Assembly: GCA_036768485.1 (NCBI GenBank)
Contig: JAVLUZ010000169.1
Coordinates: 1,304,936 to 1,368,935 of the forward strand
Length of the DNA stretch: 64,000 bases
From: Mermis nigrescens
Lineage: Eukaryota > Nematoda > Enoplea > Mermithida > Mermithidae
Direction: 5' to 3'
Made by a program: the position numbers and the translations under genes. Each line of letters begins with the position of its first letter. Position 1 is the first letter of the stretch. Below the pieces are notes generated by a model. It ran no database searches and was not told the DNA's origin. It was given only the letters and a program-made list of their open reading frames with translations. Below, piece after piece: positions 45,624 through 57,584 of this stretch.

Positions 45624-48061
45624 GTGATCGACCGGAGATCCGGCTCCGGCCTCCGGCAAATCCGGCCATTTTTTCCATTCCGGTGCTCCGGCCGGAGGAC
45701 ATCCAAAAATCGGCCGGAGGCCGGAGAATTTTTTCTCGTTTTTTGCATAGTGACCGAACGTACATTATGCTTATTAAATTTAGTCAGAGCACAATACAAT
45801 AGCGGAAAAAGGAAATAACACCAAATAAAGTGTCTATCACCACCACAATCGTAAAATATTTATTTTTAGGAAAAAATGAAAATGAAAATGAAACAAAAAT
45901 TGTGAAAATCGCTGCAGTAAATTCCTGTTAATACTGGAAGTCATAGGGTAGCATAAGATGCTGCATCTTAGATGCAGTCTGGCCTGCACTGCACATGCTA
46001 TACTGATTTTCCAGATAATGTTGCTGTCCATTCTGTACGTCATATTCGCGGTTCACTGAACATAATATAGTACATATGTAAAGTACCTATGTATATACGG
46101 TCACACACAATCATGCTTTAACATCAAATATTGCCTATTGACTTTATTTAGGGCAGGCTAAGGAGACGACAGCTTTTTTCTTAATAAAAGCATTGAATAA
46201 AATTTTGTTGAATGTAGTCTATTTTACCAGTTGCAGATCTAGAATTTTCCTACGGTGGGCGGTATCCCTACTTAACAAAAACAGGCAAAAATAGGTCCAA
46301 AAATTTGCCCTCAAAGCGCGACATAGCGTTTTTTAGTGTTTTACACTGTATACTTTCACATAAAATCACTTTTGACGCAGTATTTTTTCTTAAAATTTTT
46401 AAAATTTTAGACAATTTTGTGTGAAAAAATCATTAAATTTCTTTGACGTCAACAAAAACCTAACGCGAAGCGCCGGAAAATTTGTGAAATTAAAGCGGAT
46501 AGATGTCAAGAAACATGATTTATTGCTTGATGCGAATTTTAGACCTTCTTAGCAATTTTTATCTTCCCGAAAATCTTGGTACATGTACAAAGACGGCCCC
46601 TAAAAGTCTTTGTACATCGGGAAAAATCTTTGCCGAACATAAAAAACCATGCTTCTCGGTTGCCAAAATAGTAAATAAATGTCATTAATAGATATCATCC
46701 GGCGCGTAGCGCCGAAAACTTTGAGAAATTATGGTCACTTACGGCCAGAAATCATTGCAAATTGTATATACATTCTTTAGGATTTTCCTAAGGGGGGCCG
46801 TATCCCAACTTTTCCTAAAACAGTCAAAAATAGGTACAAAAATTTGCCCTTAACGCGCGAAATAGCGTTTTTTAGGTGTTCTCCACTGTGTACTTTTACA
46901 TAAAATCACTTTTAATGCAATATTTTTTCTAAAAATTTTGAAATTTTCGACAATTTTGTGCGAGGAAATCATTAACTTTCTTTGACTATATAAGAATCTG
47001 GCGCGAAGCGCCGGAAAACTTGTGAAATCAAGGCGGATAGACGTCTAGAAGCAGTCAGTGTTTTTTGTGCAAGGTCCGTTCGTACATGTACAAAGATCGT
47101 CCCCAAAAGTCTTTGTACATTTTGCACACACAAAGTTTTAGGTACTATTATATGGTACAGTAGCAATTTTAGTGTGGTAAAAACAAAGTTGTTCGAATTT
47201 TGGTAGTGTGTTCTAGGTAATTTCTGGGTCTCTTAGGGCGAAAATCACTAAGAATCGTAAAACGGCGTGAAACGCCGAAAAATTTGACATTTTTCCTTTT
47301 GAAATGCAATTTCTGCCATTATAAAGATATATAGAACACACAATCACTCATTTCGGCGCGAAGCGTCGAAAATGTTTTTCGAATTACAGACCTTTTTTGA
47401 AATTTCTGTCTTCTCAAAATCTTTGTACATCGAGAAAAATTTTTGCCGAATACGAAAAAAATCGTGTCTAGAAGCATGATTTACTGCTAGATTTCTTGTA
47501 TTTATAGCATTTGATGCGAAACAACGAAATTTTTAATCGAAAATAGGAGAAAACTATGCAAAAATAGCTGTTTCGGCTGTAAAAATTGCTTTGAAACCTA
47601 CATGAAGAGATAAGAAAGTAAAGAAAACTCATTAATAGGTACATATCATCCGACGCATAGCGCCAGAAAAATTTTGAGAAATTATGGTCACTGACGGCCA
47701 AAAATAATTGCAAATTGCATATCCATTCTTTATCTCGCCAAATATTTTTGGCCAAGCTGGGGGCGGCCACCCCCCGCCCTGCCCTTAAATCCGCCCCTGC
47801 ATTCTTTATCTCGCCAAATATTTTTGGCCAATGTGGGGCGGCCGCCCCTCCCCGCCGTCCCCCTTAAATCCGCCCCTGTATTTCATATAACTAATAGCTG
47901 ATATGCACTTAAGATGCATGTGCACTATGGTCTAGGTCTTGGTCACAAAGATGTCCTATCTATCCGCACATGTAGAATTATATTTCTCCAGCTCCGGCTC
48001 CGGCCGGAGCAACATGGTTCAATCCGGCTCCGGCCACTTTGGCCGCTCCGGTCGATCACTA
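45624..48061. mobile_element. Element with ends TAGTGATCGACCGGAG
   Basis: Left end TAGTGATCGACCGGAGATCC and right end GCTCCGGTCGATCACTA are inverted, with CTCCGGC-rich subterminal repeats at both ends. A second hAT element (46,228-47,878) is nested inside. The flanks do not match: family R lies on the left and gag-like sequence on the right. Either the target duplication has been lost or the two ends were brought together by rearrangement. Confidence 0.6.
46228..47878. mobile_element. hAT-like element, CAG..GGCGGATTTA ends, internally duplicated
   Basis: Ends CAGTTGCAGATCTAG and TTAAATCCGCCCCTG resemble those of the 19,643-19,831 MITE. Flanks TATTTTAC and TATTTCAT match at six of eight positions. 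A 5' segment of about 300 bp (from TTTTCCTA to GGAAAA.TTGTGAAAT) is repeated at about 46,237 and 46,787. The right terminus (ATTCTTTATCTCGCC to TCCGCCCCTG) is repeated in tandem at about 47,722-47,799 and 47,801-47,878. Five or six GGCGCGAAGCGCCGGAAAAT palindromes dot the interior. Confidence 0.75.
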
Positions 48062-49808
48062 GTGCTGAATTCACAACTGCATTCCGATTCACAGGAAGCA
48101 ATGGTGGAACCATGAACGATTGCCTAGCAGACTGGCTTGAAGTAGCTTGCAGAAGCATAGCTGAACGAGAACATTCTGCAGCCTCGTGCCCCACAGTCGA
48201 ACACAAAACGCAAAATTTATAAGCGGACGTAAGTGGTTCACGTTGAAAAGGTGCGCTAGAACCAAGTAAAAATTTTCGACAATTTCTCCTACGTGCCCTA
48301 CTTCCTGACAAAAATAGCACTCAATAGGTTGCGATTGATTTTGAGAATTATTTCCCTAAAAAGATCTTCAGGAAATTTACTCAACGACCTATTCGTTTGT
48401 TCCGAACTTCGTTCAGGATTTTCTAGCATCGCTTTCCTATGTAGGTGCAAACGATTTTTTTTCGCATTATACTCTACGTAAAGAGGCTTCACTTTCAGCA
48501 AAATTCATTGCCTCATTTAATGTATGCAGATGTCGACGCTCAACTTTCAAACGAATTTCATCATTAATTAACAAGTCAATGCAGATTTCGACCAAAACTT
48601 TTTCATTTAAACCCGCCGGCTCAGATGCATAGGCTTTTCTAACGCGCTCGCGAAAAGACATGTTAAAATCTCTGACTGATTCGTTATACTTTTGATTAAG
48701 CCGTTTTAGATCAGTTTGCAATCTTTCGAAATGCTGCTTAGGAATAAGATGACTAACAAGAGTCTGCTTTACTTTGTTCCACGAAAAACGTTTACGTTAG
48801 GTATCTTATCGTTAGCTGAAGCGGCACGCTTTTCAACGAGATTTGCGATAATAAAACATTTATACCTATCTGTCCACCGGGAAATTTCACCGTCGAGAAA
48901 AATTTCTTCATTATTCCCGTCACAAAGACTAAAATGTCGAGGAACTTTAAACGAATTCACTTCGTCCAAACCTCATTTTCCGACGCAGATGTTTCACTAA
49001 ATTTGCGAACAGAACATTTCCTTCCCTTCCTTTTTTGAAGTCTGAGAACCATTATCAGATTTTCCGATTTTTGGCTCAAATCCCTTCGTTTCTCGGATAG
49101 ATTCACAGTTAGCTGCATTATCATGGGCTCCATCCATAAACATTTCTCGTGACGTACCTCACGCATCAACTTTAGCTCTAACTTTATGTACCTCATTTAT
49201 GATTTCTTTTATCATTTCCTTATTATAGTCAGAATTTTTTGCAACGCTATTTTCCGTAATGTTCGCAAAATTTCTTGAAATTGTGCCTCAAATCTGCTAC
49301 CTGTGATTCACTGTGCCTTATTTCTTGTTCTAAGCGTAAAACTTCCATATGCGTTTTGACTTCGGGTGTAACTACAGAAGCTCATCAGCAATTTTTTTTT
49401 AAAATTCGATTCGAGATTAACAATGCTAGAAGTTAAAACATCGAATTTAGGATCAACTTTATCATCTAATTTTTCGAATTTATCACCAAAATTTCCGAAA
49501 TTATCACTTATTAAGTTTCTTAAGTCAGCAAAACCATCAAACTCGTTTTTACGATTTTCATCCTCACCCAAGTTTTTATCATTTTGCGATAACTCAAGTA
49601 CGTTATTTAAGGCTAGGTCACTAGATTCACTATCTGATCTATTATCCTTATGCCTAGAAACTAATTCTTCGGGCAATTCAATCCCATATTTGTTCACACT
49701 ACTAGAATTAATCGTTTTTACGCCTGCTGTCTTCAGTTCGCCCTTAACATAATCTTTTAAACCAGTTTCCAGCTCATTCCTTTTACAGTACATGAACCTA
49801 AATGTCAT
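47943..49808 (-). pseudogene. gag: Decayed Ty3/gypsy-like gag with two zinc knuckles
   Basis: Minus-strand remnants of one polyprotein lie in order. The N-terminal region (from 49,808) is acidic and coiled-coil-prone, and continues in a shifted frame past a T9 run near 49,390 as LRLEQEIRHSESQVADL. A capsid-like middle follows (DGEISRWTDRYKCFI, then FSWNKVKQTL, RDFNMSFRERVRKAY, and NEAMNFAESEA). Two zinc knuckles end it: CYFCQEVGHVGE, whose last Cys is in another frame near 48,275, and an intact CVLCSTVGHEAAEC. Several frameshifts and stops show it is not functional. Protease, reverse transcriptase and integrase are absent, and no LTR pair was identified. Ty3/gypsy is the best guess from the capsid and knuckle layout. 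Confidence 0.7.
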
Positions 49809-50524
49809 AGAATGGCTCTAAGATTATCTATGGGGTATAAACGACTGCAGCATAATTGATTAACGCTGACCAACACCATTTTTTATGTAGCGCCGCCGTT
49901 TTGACGCCAGCAACTTATAAATTATCATAATTCAATCAATTTTGAAGCAATTTAAAATAATTTATATATTCAAAAAGCAGGTTCTACAAGCTACAAATTA
50001 GAATATTGTTCTTTTCGATTCGATGAGTATTCAATAGTGTACGACTGAAAAACTATAGAAAATCCAGTGGATTTTTTTATGCATTTAATTATCTCACTAA
50101 ATTCAAAGATATTCTAAAAGTAATTTATACCATCACGTAGAGAATTAAATGGGCTTCCAGGGGCCAGTTGCACCAAGGACTTCTGAACCTTTCTATTGGT
50201 TCAGAAGTTCAGAAGTCGAAAAATTGCGTTGCACCAACGCGTACACTTCTGAACCTTTCTATGAGTTCAGAAGTTCAGAAGTCTAAAATAATTGCGTTGC
50301 ACCAAAACGCACACTTCTGAACCCATAGAGAAGTCCACGGACTTCTAGAGAAGTCTTTTTTCGACTTATAGAAAAATTCCGGTTGCACCAAAAATCTAGA
50401 AGTTCAGTAGTTCAGAAGTTCTAAAGTCTTTAGTGTGCAATTTTCTATGGGTCGACAGCGACTCATAGACAGCACTTAGCTCATACATCATTCAGCGATT
50501 TCAGTAATTTGTTGTGAATTAGCT

Positions 50525-50680
50525 ATGATTACTAGCAGCTGTGATGAGGAAGATAATAATTTTGAGCCTGCGCCTAAAAAACGCCTTGTTCGACCTCGTA
50601 TTAATTTCGACTTAAATGATTTTACTGACAGATTTAGATTAAGTCGTGAAACGATGGAAAACATATTGAATACAATATAA
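50525..50680 (+). pseudogene. Harbinger transposase N-terminal fragment
   Basis: A 51-residue open frame with an acidic start (CDEEDNNFEP), a basic stretch (PKKRLVRPRINF) and FTDRFRLSRETMENIL, the N-terminal signature that precedes the DDE nuclease domain in PIF/Harbinger transposases. The catalytic domain is gone: a stop follows at once. It lies in the left third of the 50,160-51,898 element. Confidence 0.65.
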
Positions 50681-50694
50681 GGATGAATGTCCAT

Positions 50695-50875
50695 CTATTT
50701 GAAAAGAAAAACCTCAATTTCCATGCGCTTTTTTTCATTCGCTAGTTTTGTAGTCTCATCCATAAAGTCGATTTCCTTTTTAAATTTTTCATTCGTAAGT
50801 CGAATCATTTCCAACCGTAAGGCGTTTTTTCTTCTTGAAATGCTTTTATTGAGTTGTCCAACTTTTCATCTATGA
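50695..50875 (-). pseudogene. Harbinger Myb/SANT-like protein, C-terminal fragment
   Basis: Minus-strand reading gives a charged helix (RRKNALRLEMIRLTNEKF, then ETTKLANEKKRMEIEVF) ending in TAG at 50,695-50,697. It is preceded, in a shifted frame, by DEKLDNSIKAF. Such coiled-coil tails close the second, DNA-binding protein that PIF/Harbinger elements encode convergently to the transposase. The frame is broken near 50,835. Confidence 0.5.
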
Positions 50876-51993
50876 AATAGGCATGTAGCTGGCCTTTCAA
50901 ATTCGGGGAGGAAATACTTAAAGTCAGGTATCAAAGCAAATACGTGTAGATAGACAAAAATAATGACATTTTTACGCATTTCTCAGCGGTAGGTACATAT
51001 TGGAGGGAAAAATTTCAAAAACTGAAAAATTTATCCTGAATTCATTTGTCTTCAGGAATTTTGATATATTGGCCACACAAACGATTCCACAAGATTATAT
51101 AACCATGGCCACGCTAAAATGTTCTAGTGGTTTAATATCCAATGGTTATTTGCGAAAAAATTAATGTCAGGAAATTCTATTGGCAGCATCAGAAAATTTT
51201 GCAATATTTACTATGATCACACAAACTACGGGCTGTTTGGAAGACTAAGAGTTATATAAAAACGAAAAATTGAGCTCGAAGCGGTCGAAAATGTGGAGCT
51301 CATTAGCTCGGTAGTACTTAAAATTCATTTTGGCTATCTATAAAATACACTTCAAGAATTTCCAATCTTTTCTTTTAAAGGACCCTGGGTTAGAACCACA
51401 TGTGTTCTTGGGGGTTGACCCTCCGCAAAATGGCCGCTGACCCCCAGAATTGTCGATTTTCAAAAAAATTATATACTACGTGCTATTTTAAGCGTTTCTA
51501 GCTCATTTTTTGCTCAAAAGTCTAGCGCCAAATATGTACATATGACTGTTAATTTGTTTAATTTTCTCGATTCTTTCAAATTTTCTTATGTTTTTTTGTT
51601 CTAGAAAGGAAGAGCACTGCTCAAAACGTCTACGCATATGAACATTTGGACTTCTGAACTTCTGAACTACTAGAAACGACTTCTGAAACACTAGAAAGGA
51701 CTTCTGAACCGACCTCTCTAGAAGTCTTTGGTGCAACCGGACACTTCTGAACTTCTGAACAGACTTCTGAACTTCTGAACTTCTGAACCTCTGAACTTCT
51801 ATATTTGGTGCAACCGAATAATTGTAGACTTCTGAAGCGACTTCTGAACTTCTGAACTTCTGAACTACTGAACTTCTAGATTTGGTGCAACTGGCCCCAG
51901 AATCTGTTATACTCCAATAATAAGTGAAATGTAAATAATTAATAATATTACAAAGAGTGTGGCGCCAAAATGACGGCGCCAAAACGTCCCATT

Positions 51994-52253
51994 CACACTT
52001 GGGCGTGGGGGTAGGTTTGGGGGTATGCACCCCCAGAAACCAAAATACCCCCCCCAGAAATCAAAATACCCCCCAATATTCAATTTTTTTAAAATTTTTT
52101 CTCGTTTTTCCGCAATTTTTTGATGCCAATGGATAGTGCTTGATGAGAAACATCGAAAAATGGTGTTTTTATCGCTATACCACTATTTTTAAGATCATTT
52201 TTGGACCTTCAAAAAATCTTGCAACCCCTGAATTTTCTTGCTGCCCACGTATG
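51994..52253 (-). mobile_element. Small hAT MITE (CACACCTGGGC family)
   Basis: A 260-bp copy with perfect 8-bp duplications GTCCCATT at 51,986-51,993 and 52,254-52,261. Begins CACACTTGGGCGTGG and ends GCTGCCCACGTATG. Confidence 0.92.
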
Positions 52254-52372
52254 GTCCCATTCCGATAAGTAATTGGTGTGCGTATATTGTCAGTGCTGGG
52301 AAACAGGCATATAATAAATACGTAGACGTGTTACAGCTGCGAACGAGTCGGACGAAATCTGCCGTCCTCTAA

Positions 52373-53266
52373 GGCCCGAATGACAGAACGTGGGTTAGTT
52401 TAACCTAAGGTTAACGGGAATTCTCATGTTAGCTAACCCACGGTTAAATTTAACCTTAAGTTAAATTTAACCCGTATGACAGAAGGTGGGTTAAATTCGG
52501 GTAAGCTAACCCAGGGTATAAGCAAGGTAACCCGACTTTTTATTAGTTAAATATGAGATTGACGCGTATTTTGCAATGCCGAACAGTATCAAAGGCAGTA
52601 AATGTTCATCTGAACTGTTGAAATGATACAGGTACTTCTGAGCGAACTGTTCAATGGCCATGTTATGTAATAAGCAGTAATGCTGTAACTGATTCGTCAA
52701 CCATTGTGTATGCGATGAAAATAAGAAAAGAAAAATCGGTCAAAGTAATAAATATAATTAGTAAAGACGTAAAATGAAGAAAATAATTAAAAATAAAATA
52801 AGAAGTCCCTCAATCTGAATCAGCATCTAATCGATGTGACCGCCTTTTGTATAATAGTGACATATGTCTGAAACAATTCGAGCTTCTTAAAATTGTTTTA
52901 ACCAATAGCGTAGGCACTGGTTTTTCTATTTGCTCTAAGTTCGAAACAGCACGGATTAATTTTTGAGCTCAGCAGAATCAAAACATGTATGGCCAGTAAT
53001 GCAATAAGATAGACAACCCGAGATTTACTCCTGCTAGGAGCTGGGTTAAAAATCTCGGGTTAAATCGACTCATTTTTAACCCACCGTTGGTTTAACCCGC
53101 CTTCTGTCATACCGACATTTGACCCGAGATGTTATCCGACTTTAACCTTGGGTTAAAGTCAACTCGCTTTCTGTCATACCAAAAAGGAGTTTAACCCGAG
53201 ATTTTTGCTGGGTTTACTCGACTTCAACCTAAGTTTACGTTCAATCCACGTTCTGTCATTCGGGCC
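52373..53266. mobile_element. 894-bp Harbinger-type MITE with TAA duplications
   Basis: Inverted ends GGCCCGAATGACAGAACGTG and its counterpart ACGTTCTGTCATTCGGGCC are flanked by TAA on both sides (52,370-52,372 and 53,267-53,269), the 3-bp TWA duplication typical of PIF/Harbinger. Subterminal repeats combine TGACAGAAGGTGGGTTAA with TTAACCCGAGATT. A minus-strand frame of 64 residues (52,506-52,700) could be a coding relic, but I do not recognise it. Confidence 0.88.
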
Positions 53267-53269
53267 TAA

Positions 53270-53755
53270 GACGTACGTGTACATACTCTAATATTGTTAT
53301 ACATACGAATAAAGAATCATCTATTCACAGAAACAAGGCGGTTCCTTTGCCTATGCTGCTAATGTCCCAAGTGAGACGAAACGTTTGTGACGACGGTCGA
53401 CATCCATTAATATAAGCTATATGCGCAAAATGTTTTTTCGAAGTAACTCTATAAATTCTTATTATTTTTCAATGATTTTTTGGATATAGCTTGAAGGTCC
53501 AAAGGAAAACAAACTGATAAGGTTTGATAAATTTTGCTTGCGCATAGTGTAAACTGCATAAGTCAGTGCAAACCTTAGATTTTTGATAGTTTTTCTTTTA
53601 AAACTTATCCATTTTGTGACAAATGCATGGCCCACGATTCGTGCCACTCAAGCAATAAATGATTATAAATTCTCAATATCTGAATGGTTGTGCATCAGTA
53701 AAAAGACCGTCTGATAGGTTTACGCAAGCTCATGAGAAATATCTGCCATAAGTTA
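53270..53755. other. Non-coding spacer
   Basis: No gene or repeat is supported. A 61-residue minus-strand frame (53,462-53,647) has no recognisable features. Confidence 0.35.
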
Positions 53756-53757
53756 TT

Positions 53758-54005
53758 GTCTGTTCCATTCCAAACGGCCCATTTTCGATGAAAGTCTCAT
53801 CAGTGTATCAGGTTTTCACTGCACAAATGACCTTTACAATTATGCTTTCTTAATGACTGGTTGCTTTAAACTCTTCTTAAATTGATGTTTAATGTGCTTT
53901 GCTTAACATGTGGCGCGTCTAACAAACTGGGGCAACAACCTTAATCGTAAAATATTCGGCTACACTAAGAAGCCGTAAAGTGAAAATGGGCCGTTTGGAA
54001 TGGAA
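53758..54005. mobile_element. Small MITE, second copy of the TGTTCCATTCCAAACG family
   Basis: Ends CTGTTCCATTCCAAACGGCC and GGGCCGTTTGGAATGG. Matches 3587-3843 along its length in the same orientation and preserves the inverted ends better. Confidence 0.78.
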
Positions 54006-54140
54006 TAGATTTTGAACAGTAGGTATCTAACCAAATCAAGCCCAAGTGTTTCAGTCGATGGCCTATTAGACATTCTATATTTGCTCGAAGAACTTTCTAA
54101 GAATATTATGAATTGATTGATTTAATACGAGATGGATACC

Positions 54141-54309
54141 TATAGTCTGTTTCACATAACTTCGTGCATAATATCTAAGAATTTCTAACGACAGTAAGCC
54201 GAGGGTTACGATAATTATATATCAGATCAATGCTATAATCGCAATCTGTCAGCTTATTGTCGGAGATAGTTTTAAAATTTATGACCGAATTTGTGTGAAA
54301 CAGACTATA
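54141..54309 (+). mobile_element. MITE, TIR TATAGTCTGTTTCAC
   Basis: A 169-bp copy, closely similar to 16,016-16,184 and to 58,657-58,829. Confidence 0.78.
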
Positions 54310-54503
54310 GGTGGGACAGCCTGCAAAATATAAAGTTTATACAAAGTTCTGTAGCTTACACCACGAAGAAGCAAAAGCAATCAAATCACGTCATCCACTT
54401 TCCTATTGAACCTTCCAGTCATGTTTAAAAAATCATCAAAAACTATTAAGGATTCGGACTTATTATGGAAAAACAGTTGGGACAGTCAGGTGGGACGCCC
54501 TGT

Positions 54504-56767
54504 ATCATAAGTAGCGCGTTAGCGCGTACCTATAATATACTTGGGTACCTCTAACACCTGTGCACCCCCTACAGCTATAACGGAACACTTCTGGAAGGTG
54601 CGGTTTTTTTTAAAAGAAAGATAATAAAAAATTTGCTGCATATGTTTTTTTGTTTTTCTTGAAACCCAAAACTGATTGTGTAAAGAAGGTGTAAAGTTTT
54701 TGTGTAACGTTATAACATGGGACAAATTTTGAGACATTTATAATGCGGCATGTGGACAACTGAGTATTGATGACTCGAAGAAATGAACAGCATAGGATAA
54801 TAGAGGGATGAATTCTACAGATGGTACTTTTTTGTTTTTTGAAATTCGCATTAGTTATCGAATGGCAGTGTAAAGAGTGCGAAAATCAGGGGTGAAAAAG
54901 CACTTTTTTGGTCGAGTTTTCAACCTGCTTATGTCTGATACTAACTCCGGTTATGAGTTTTTTGAAATGTTTTCTGACAGAAATGTAGAGCGGATCAAGG
55001 GCTAGATTCTGCATATAAGCAAAGTCTTCTACGCTCTATGGTGAGTTAGATCCTGGGGATTAAAGTTTACACTCTAGTGGATGGTGTAAAAAACTGATTT
55101 TAAGTAAGAGTTCTCTGCCAAATTTTTTTCGCTTATGAGTCAAACTGCATTTAAAAAACGCAATATTGAGTTATTCATGGGGGTGTAAAGTTCGAAATCA
55201 GAGGTAAAAAATGGGCGAAAAAACACGTTTTTTCCGAATTTTGATTAATAAATCATACCAAATAATTTTTGCAAGAGAATTTTGGCACACAGGAAAGTAC
55301 TGCGATTTAAAAGCTACAAATTGTACCAAACCGAATTTCTTTAAACTCAATGGGGAGTTCGGTACGGAATTTTAAAGTTTACAGTGTTCTAAATGATGGA
55401 AAATACGTTTTTGTTGCGTTTTTTTTGTTCGCCACTTTCTCCGTCCAGAAGTCGGGATAAGTCCAATAGAATAAAAATAAAGTGCTTTATATCGGGTGCA
55501 TGTCAAAGCAAATTGTCGATACATTAATATTTAGCGGAGTGTAAAGTCAAAAATTTGGTGTTTAAAATGCGTTTCTGTCTTGTTTTTTCTGCCTGCTTCT
55601 CCGGTTATGAGTCAGGGACACGATTATCAAGTCTAGAAATGGATCAGGAACCAAATTTGATATGCCAGTCTGGCGCATATGTTTACACTCTACAGTGTTG
55701 TTAAGTGGTTTACACCTATTGTTAGTTTACCCATAAAACATTATGGGGACTTAATTTTCTACATAAATATTGATCGTAATATCGGAACAATATCAAAATT
55801 ACGAATCTGACCAAAATCTTCTTTACACTAGGTGTTTACATGAAGTTTACACTACATATGTATTTATCTTCGTTTTTGAGCATTCCAGAAACCTAATTTT
55901 TTTCATGGAGTCTAGAAATTTCCAAAGAATCAAATGTGAGACGTCACGTAGGCGCGTTTGTTTACATCTAACAGTGATGTAAAGTAATAAAATCCCTCTT
56001 TACACTAGGCGGTTGTGTAAAGTTTACACTGCTAATTAATCTTCATTCTAGAGCTTTGCGAAAACCTAAATTTTTTACCGAAATCTGAAAATTTACATGG
56101 AATCAAATAAGGGACGTCAGCTGGGCGCGTTTGTTTACACTCAACAGTTGTGTAAAGTGGTTTGCAAATGTGTCTATTTGTCATTAAAACCGTTATGGAG
56201 ACATAATTTTTTCATGAATGTTGATCGTAATATCCGAGTAATATCGAATTGACAAATCCGACTAAAATCTTCTTTACACTCGTTGCTAGTGTAAAGTTTA
56301 CACTATATAATAAGCTTCATTCTAGAGCCTCACGGTAACTTATTCTTTCTCTAAAGTCGTAAAATATATATGGAAACAGATGTGATACGTCTGCTAGGGG
56401 CGCATGAAGAGTAGTGTAAAGTGATTAACAACTTATGTTAATTTGTTCTTAGAACATTATAGAGGTTTAATTTCTTAATAAATGCTGATCGTTATATCAG
56501 AGCAATATCGAAATTATTAATCCCACTGAAATTCTTTACACTCTTGTGTAAAGTTTAAAATGTAAATTTAGTTGAGCTCTAGGTAGTTTTGGAAGCATAT
56601 TTCTTTACAGGATGTTCTACGTAACATAAGAATTACTAATCAGAATGTTTGTTTCTTCTACAACTAATAGCTTTGTAAAGTTTAAACCATTCAATTATTA
56701 GAAGAACCGCATAGTAAATGAAATCTAGTATTGTATTTCCAAATCTTGCTAATTAAAAGTGGGGTAC
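54504..56767 (+). repeat. Family R copy F
   Basis: Inverted partner of copy D (34,037-36,438). It begins ATCATAAGTAGCGCG and runs to AAAGTGGGGTAC next to the TAGCAAAG unit. Together with the adjacent unit it gives more than 3 kb of inverted homology with the D side. Confidence 0.75.
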
Positions 56768-57584
56768 TAGCAAAGAAAAAATGCTCCGATGGAACAAAAA
56801 AGGGGAATATACTTGAGATTGTGAATTATCGAGGATGTAAAAGGAGGGGACTAGGAAAAAACTCCCTATGTTATATGCCAAGAATCGCAAAATATGTAAA
56901 AAATCAGACTTTCTCTAAACAATGCAAAAAATTGAAGTATATTCTGCGGCCTTTGAAAAATGTAAAACTTTAGTAAACAATTGCTGTAGACATGTGTAAA
57001 AGAGTATCTACATAAGGTCTGTTGCACGCCAGCTTCCGTGTTTCCTACTGCTTTGAACCAACAATATCATCGATTGTCTTGAATGCATCGATATGTACTA
57101 TTTCATTCAATTCGCTTAGCTACTGCATTGCTAATTCGCTGCTTTTTTCAATCAATTCTTTGGGAATTTGAATATTGCTTGCACTTTGACACTTAAAATG
57201 GCTGTATCTGCTAAGTGACATGCTTAGTAATAATGAAATACGAACAACTTAATTATGATTTGTTAACAGCATTTCACTTTCAGTCACGTTATTAAGCAAC
57301 TCAAAGTTGAATGAAGTCTGCAAAAAGTTGCATTACGTAATAAGCTTTTAAGATATTATGTCAATCAGAAAAAATTATTTTAAAATAATACGTTTTTTCA
57401 GAGACCGCAGAATATGCTTCGATTTTTTGCATTGTTTAGAGGAAGTCTGATTTTTTACATATTTTGCGATTCTTGGCATATAACATAAAGAGATTTTTCC
57501 TAGTCCCCTCCTTTTACATCCTCGATAATTCACAATCCCAAGCATATTCCCTTTTTTGTTCCATCGGAGCATTTTTCTTTGCTA
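56768..57584. mobile_element. TAGCAAAG inverted-repeat unit, copy F
   Basis: An 817-bp unit sharing the TTATATGCCAAGAATCGC arm variant with copy D. The 75-80-residue frames over each arm (with RRGLGK.SLCYMPRIAKY) recur in both because the arms are repeats, not because a protein is conserved. Confidence 0.8.

Larger units (their letters stand above)
50160..51898. mobile_element. Harbinger-like non-autonomous element, TIR GGGGCCAGTTGCACCA
   Basis: Identical 16-bp inverted ends GGGGCCAGTTGCACCA. The subterminal regions are packed with GGTTCAGAAGTTCAGAAGTC on the left and ACTTCTGAAC repeats on the right, and TTGGTGCAACC recurs. The interior keeps a 5' fragment of a Harbinger transposase (50,525-50,680, plus) and a 3' fragment of its partner Myb/SANT-type protein (50,695-50,875, minus), so it is a deletion derivative of an autonomous element. 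I could not find a clean 3-bp target duplication. The long Ser/Phe/Gln-rich frame at 51,503-52,030 is a repeat translation. Confidence 0.8.

Noticed and set aside
51503..52030. A 175-residue minus-strand frame rich in QKFRSSEV
   Set aside because: Translation of the ACTTCTGAAC subterminal repeats plus flanking MITE sequence.
56731..57572. Conserved-looking RRGLGKISLCYMPRIAKY proteins at 33.2, 56.7 and 57.4 kb
   Set aside because: They recur because they lie in the arms of the TAGCAAAG inverted repeat, including both arms of one unit. There is no start context and no family.
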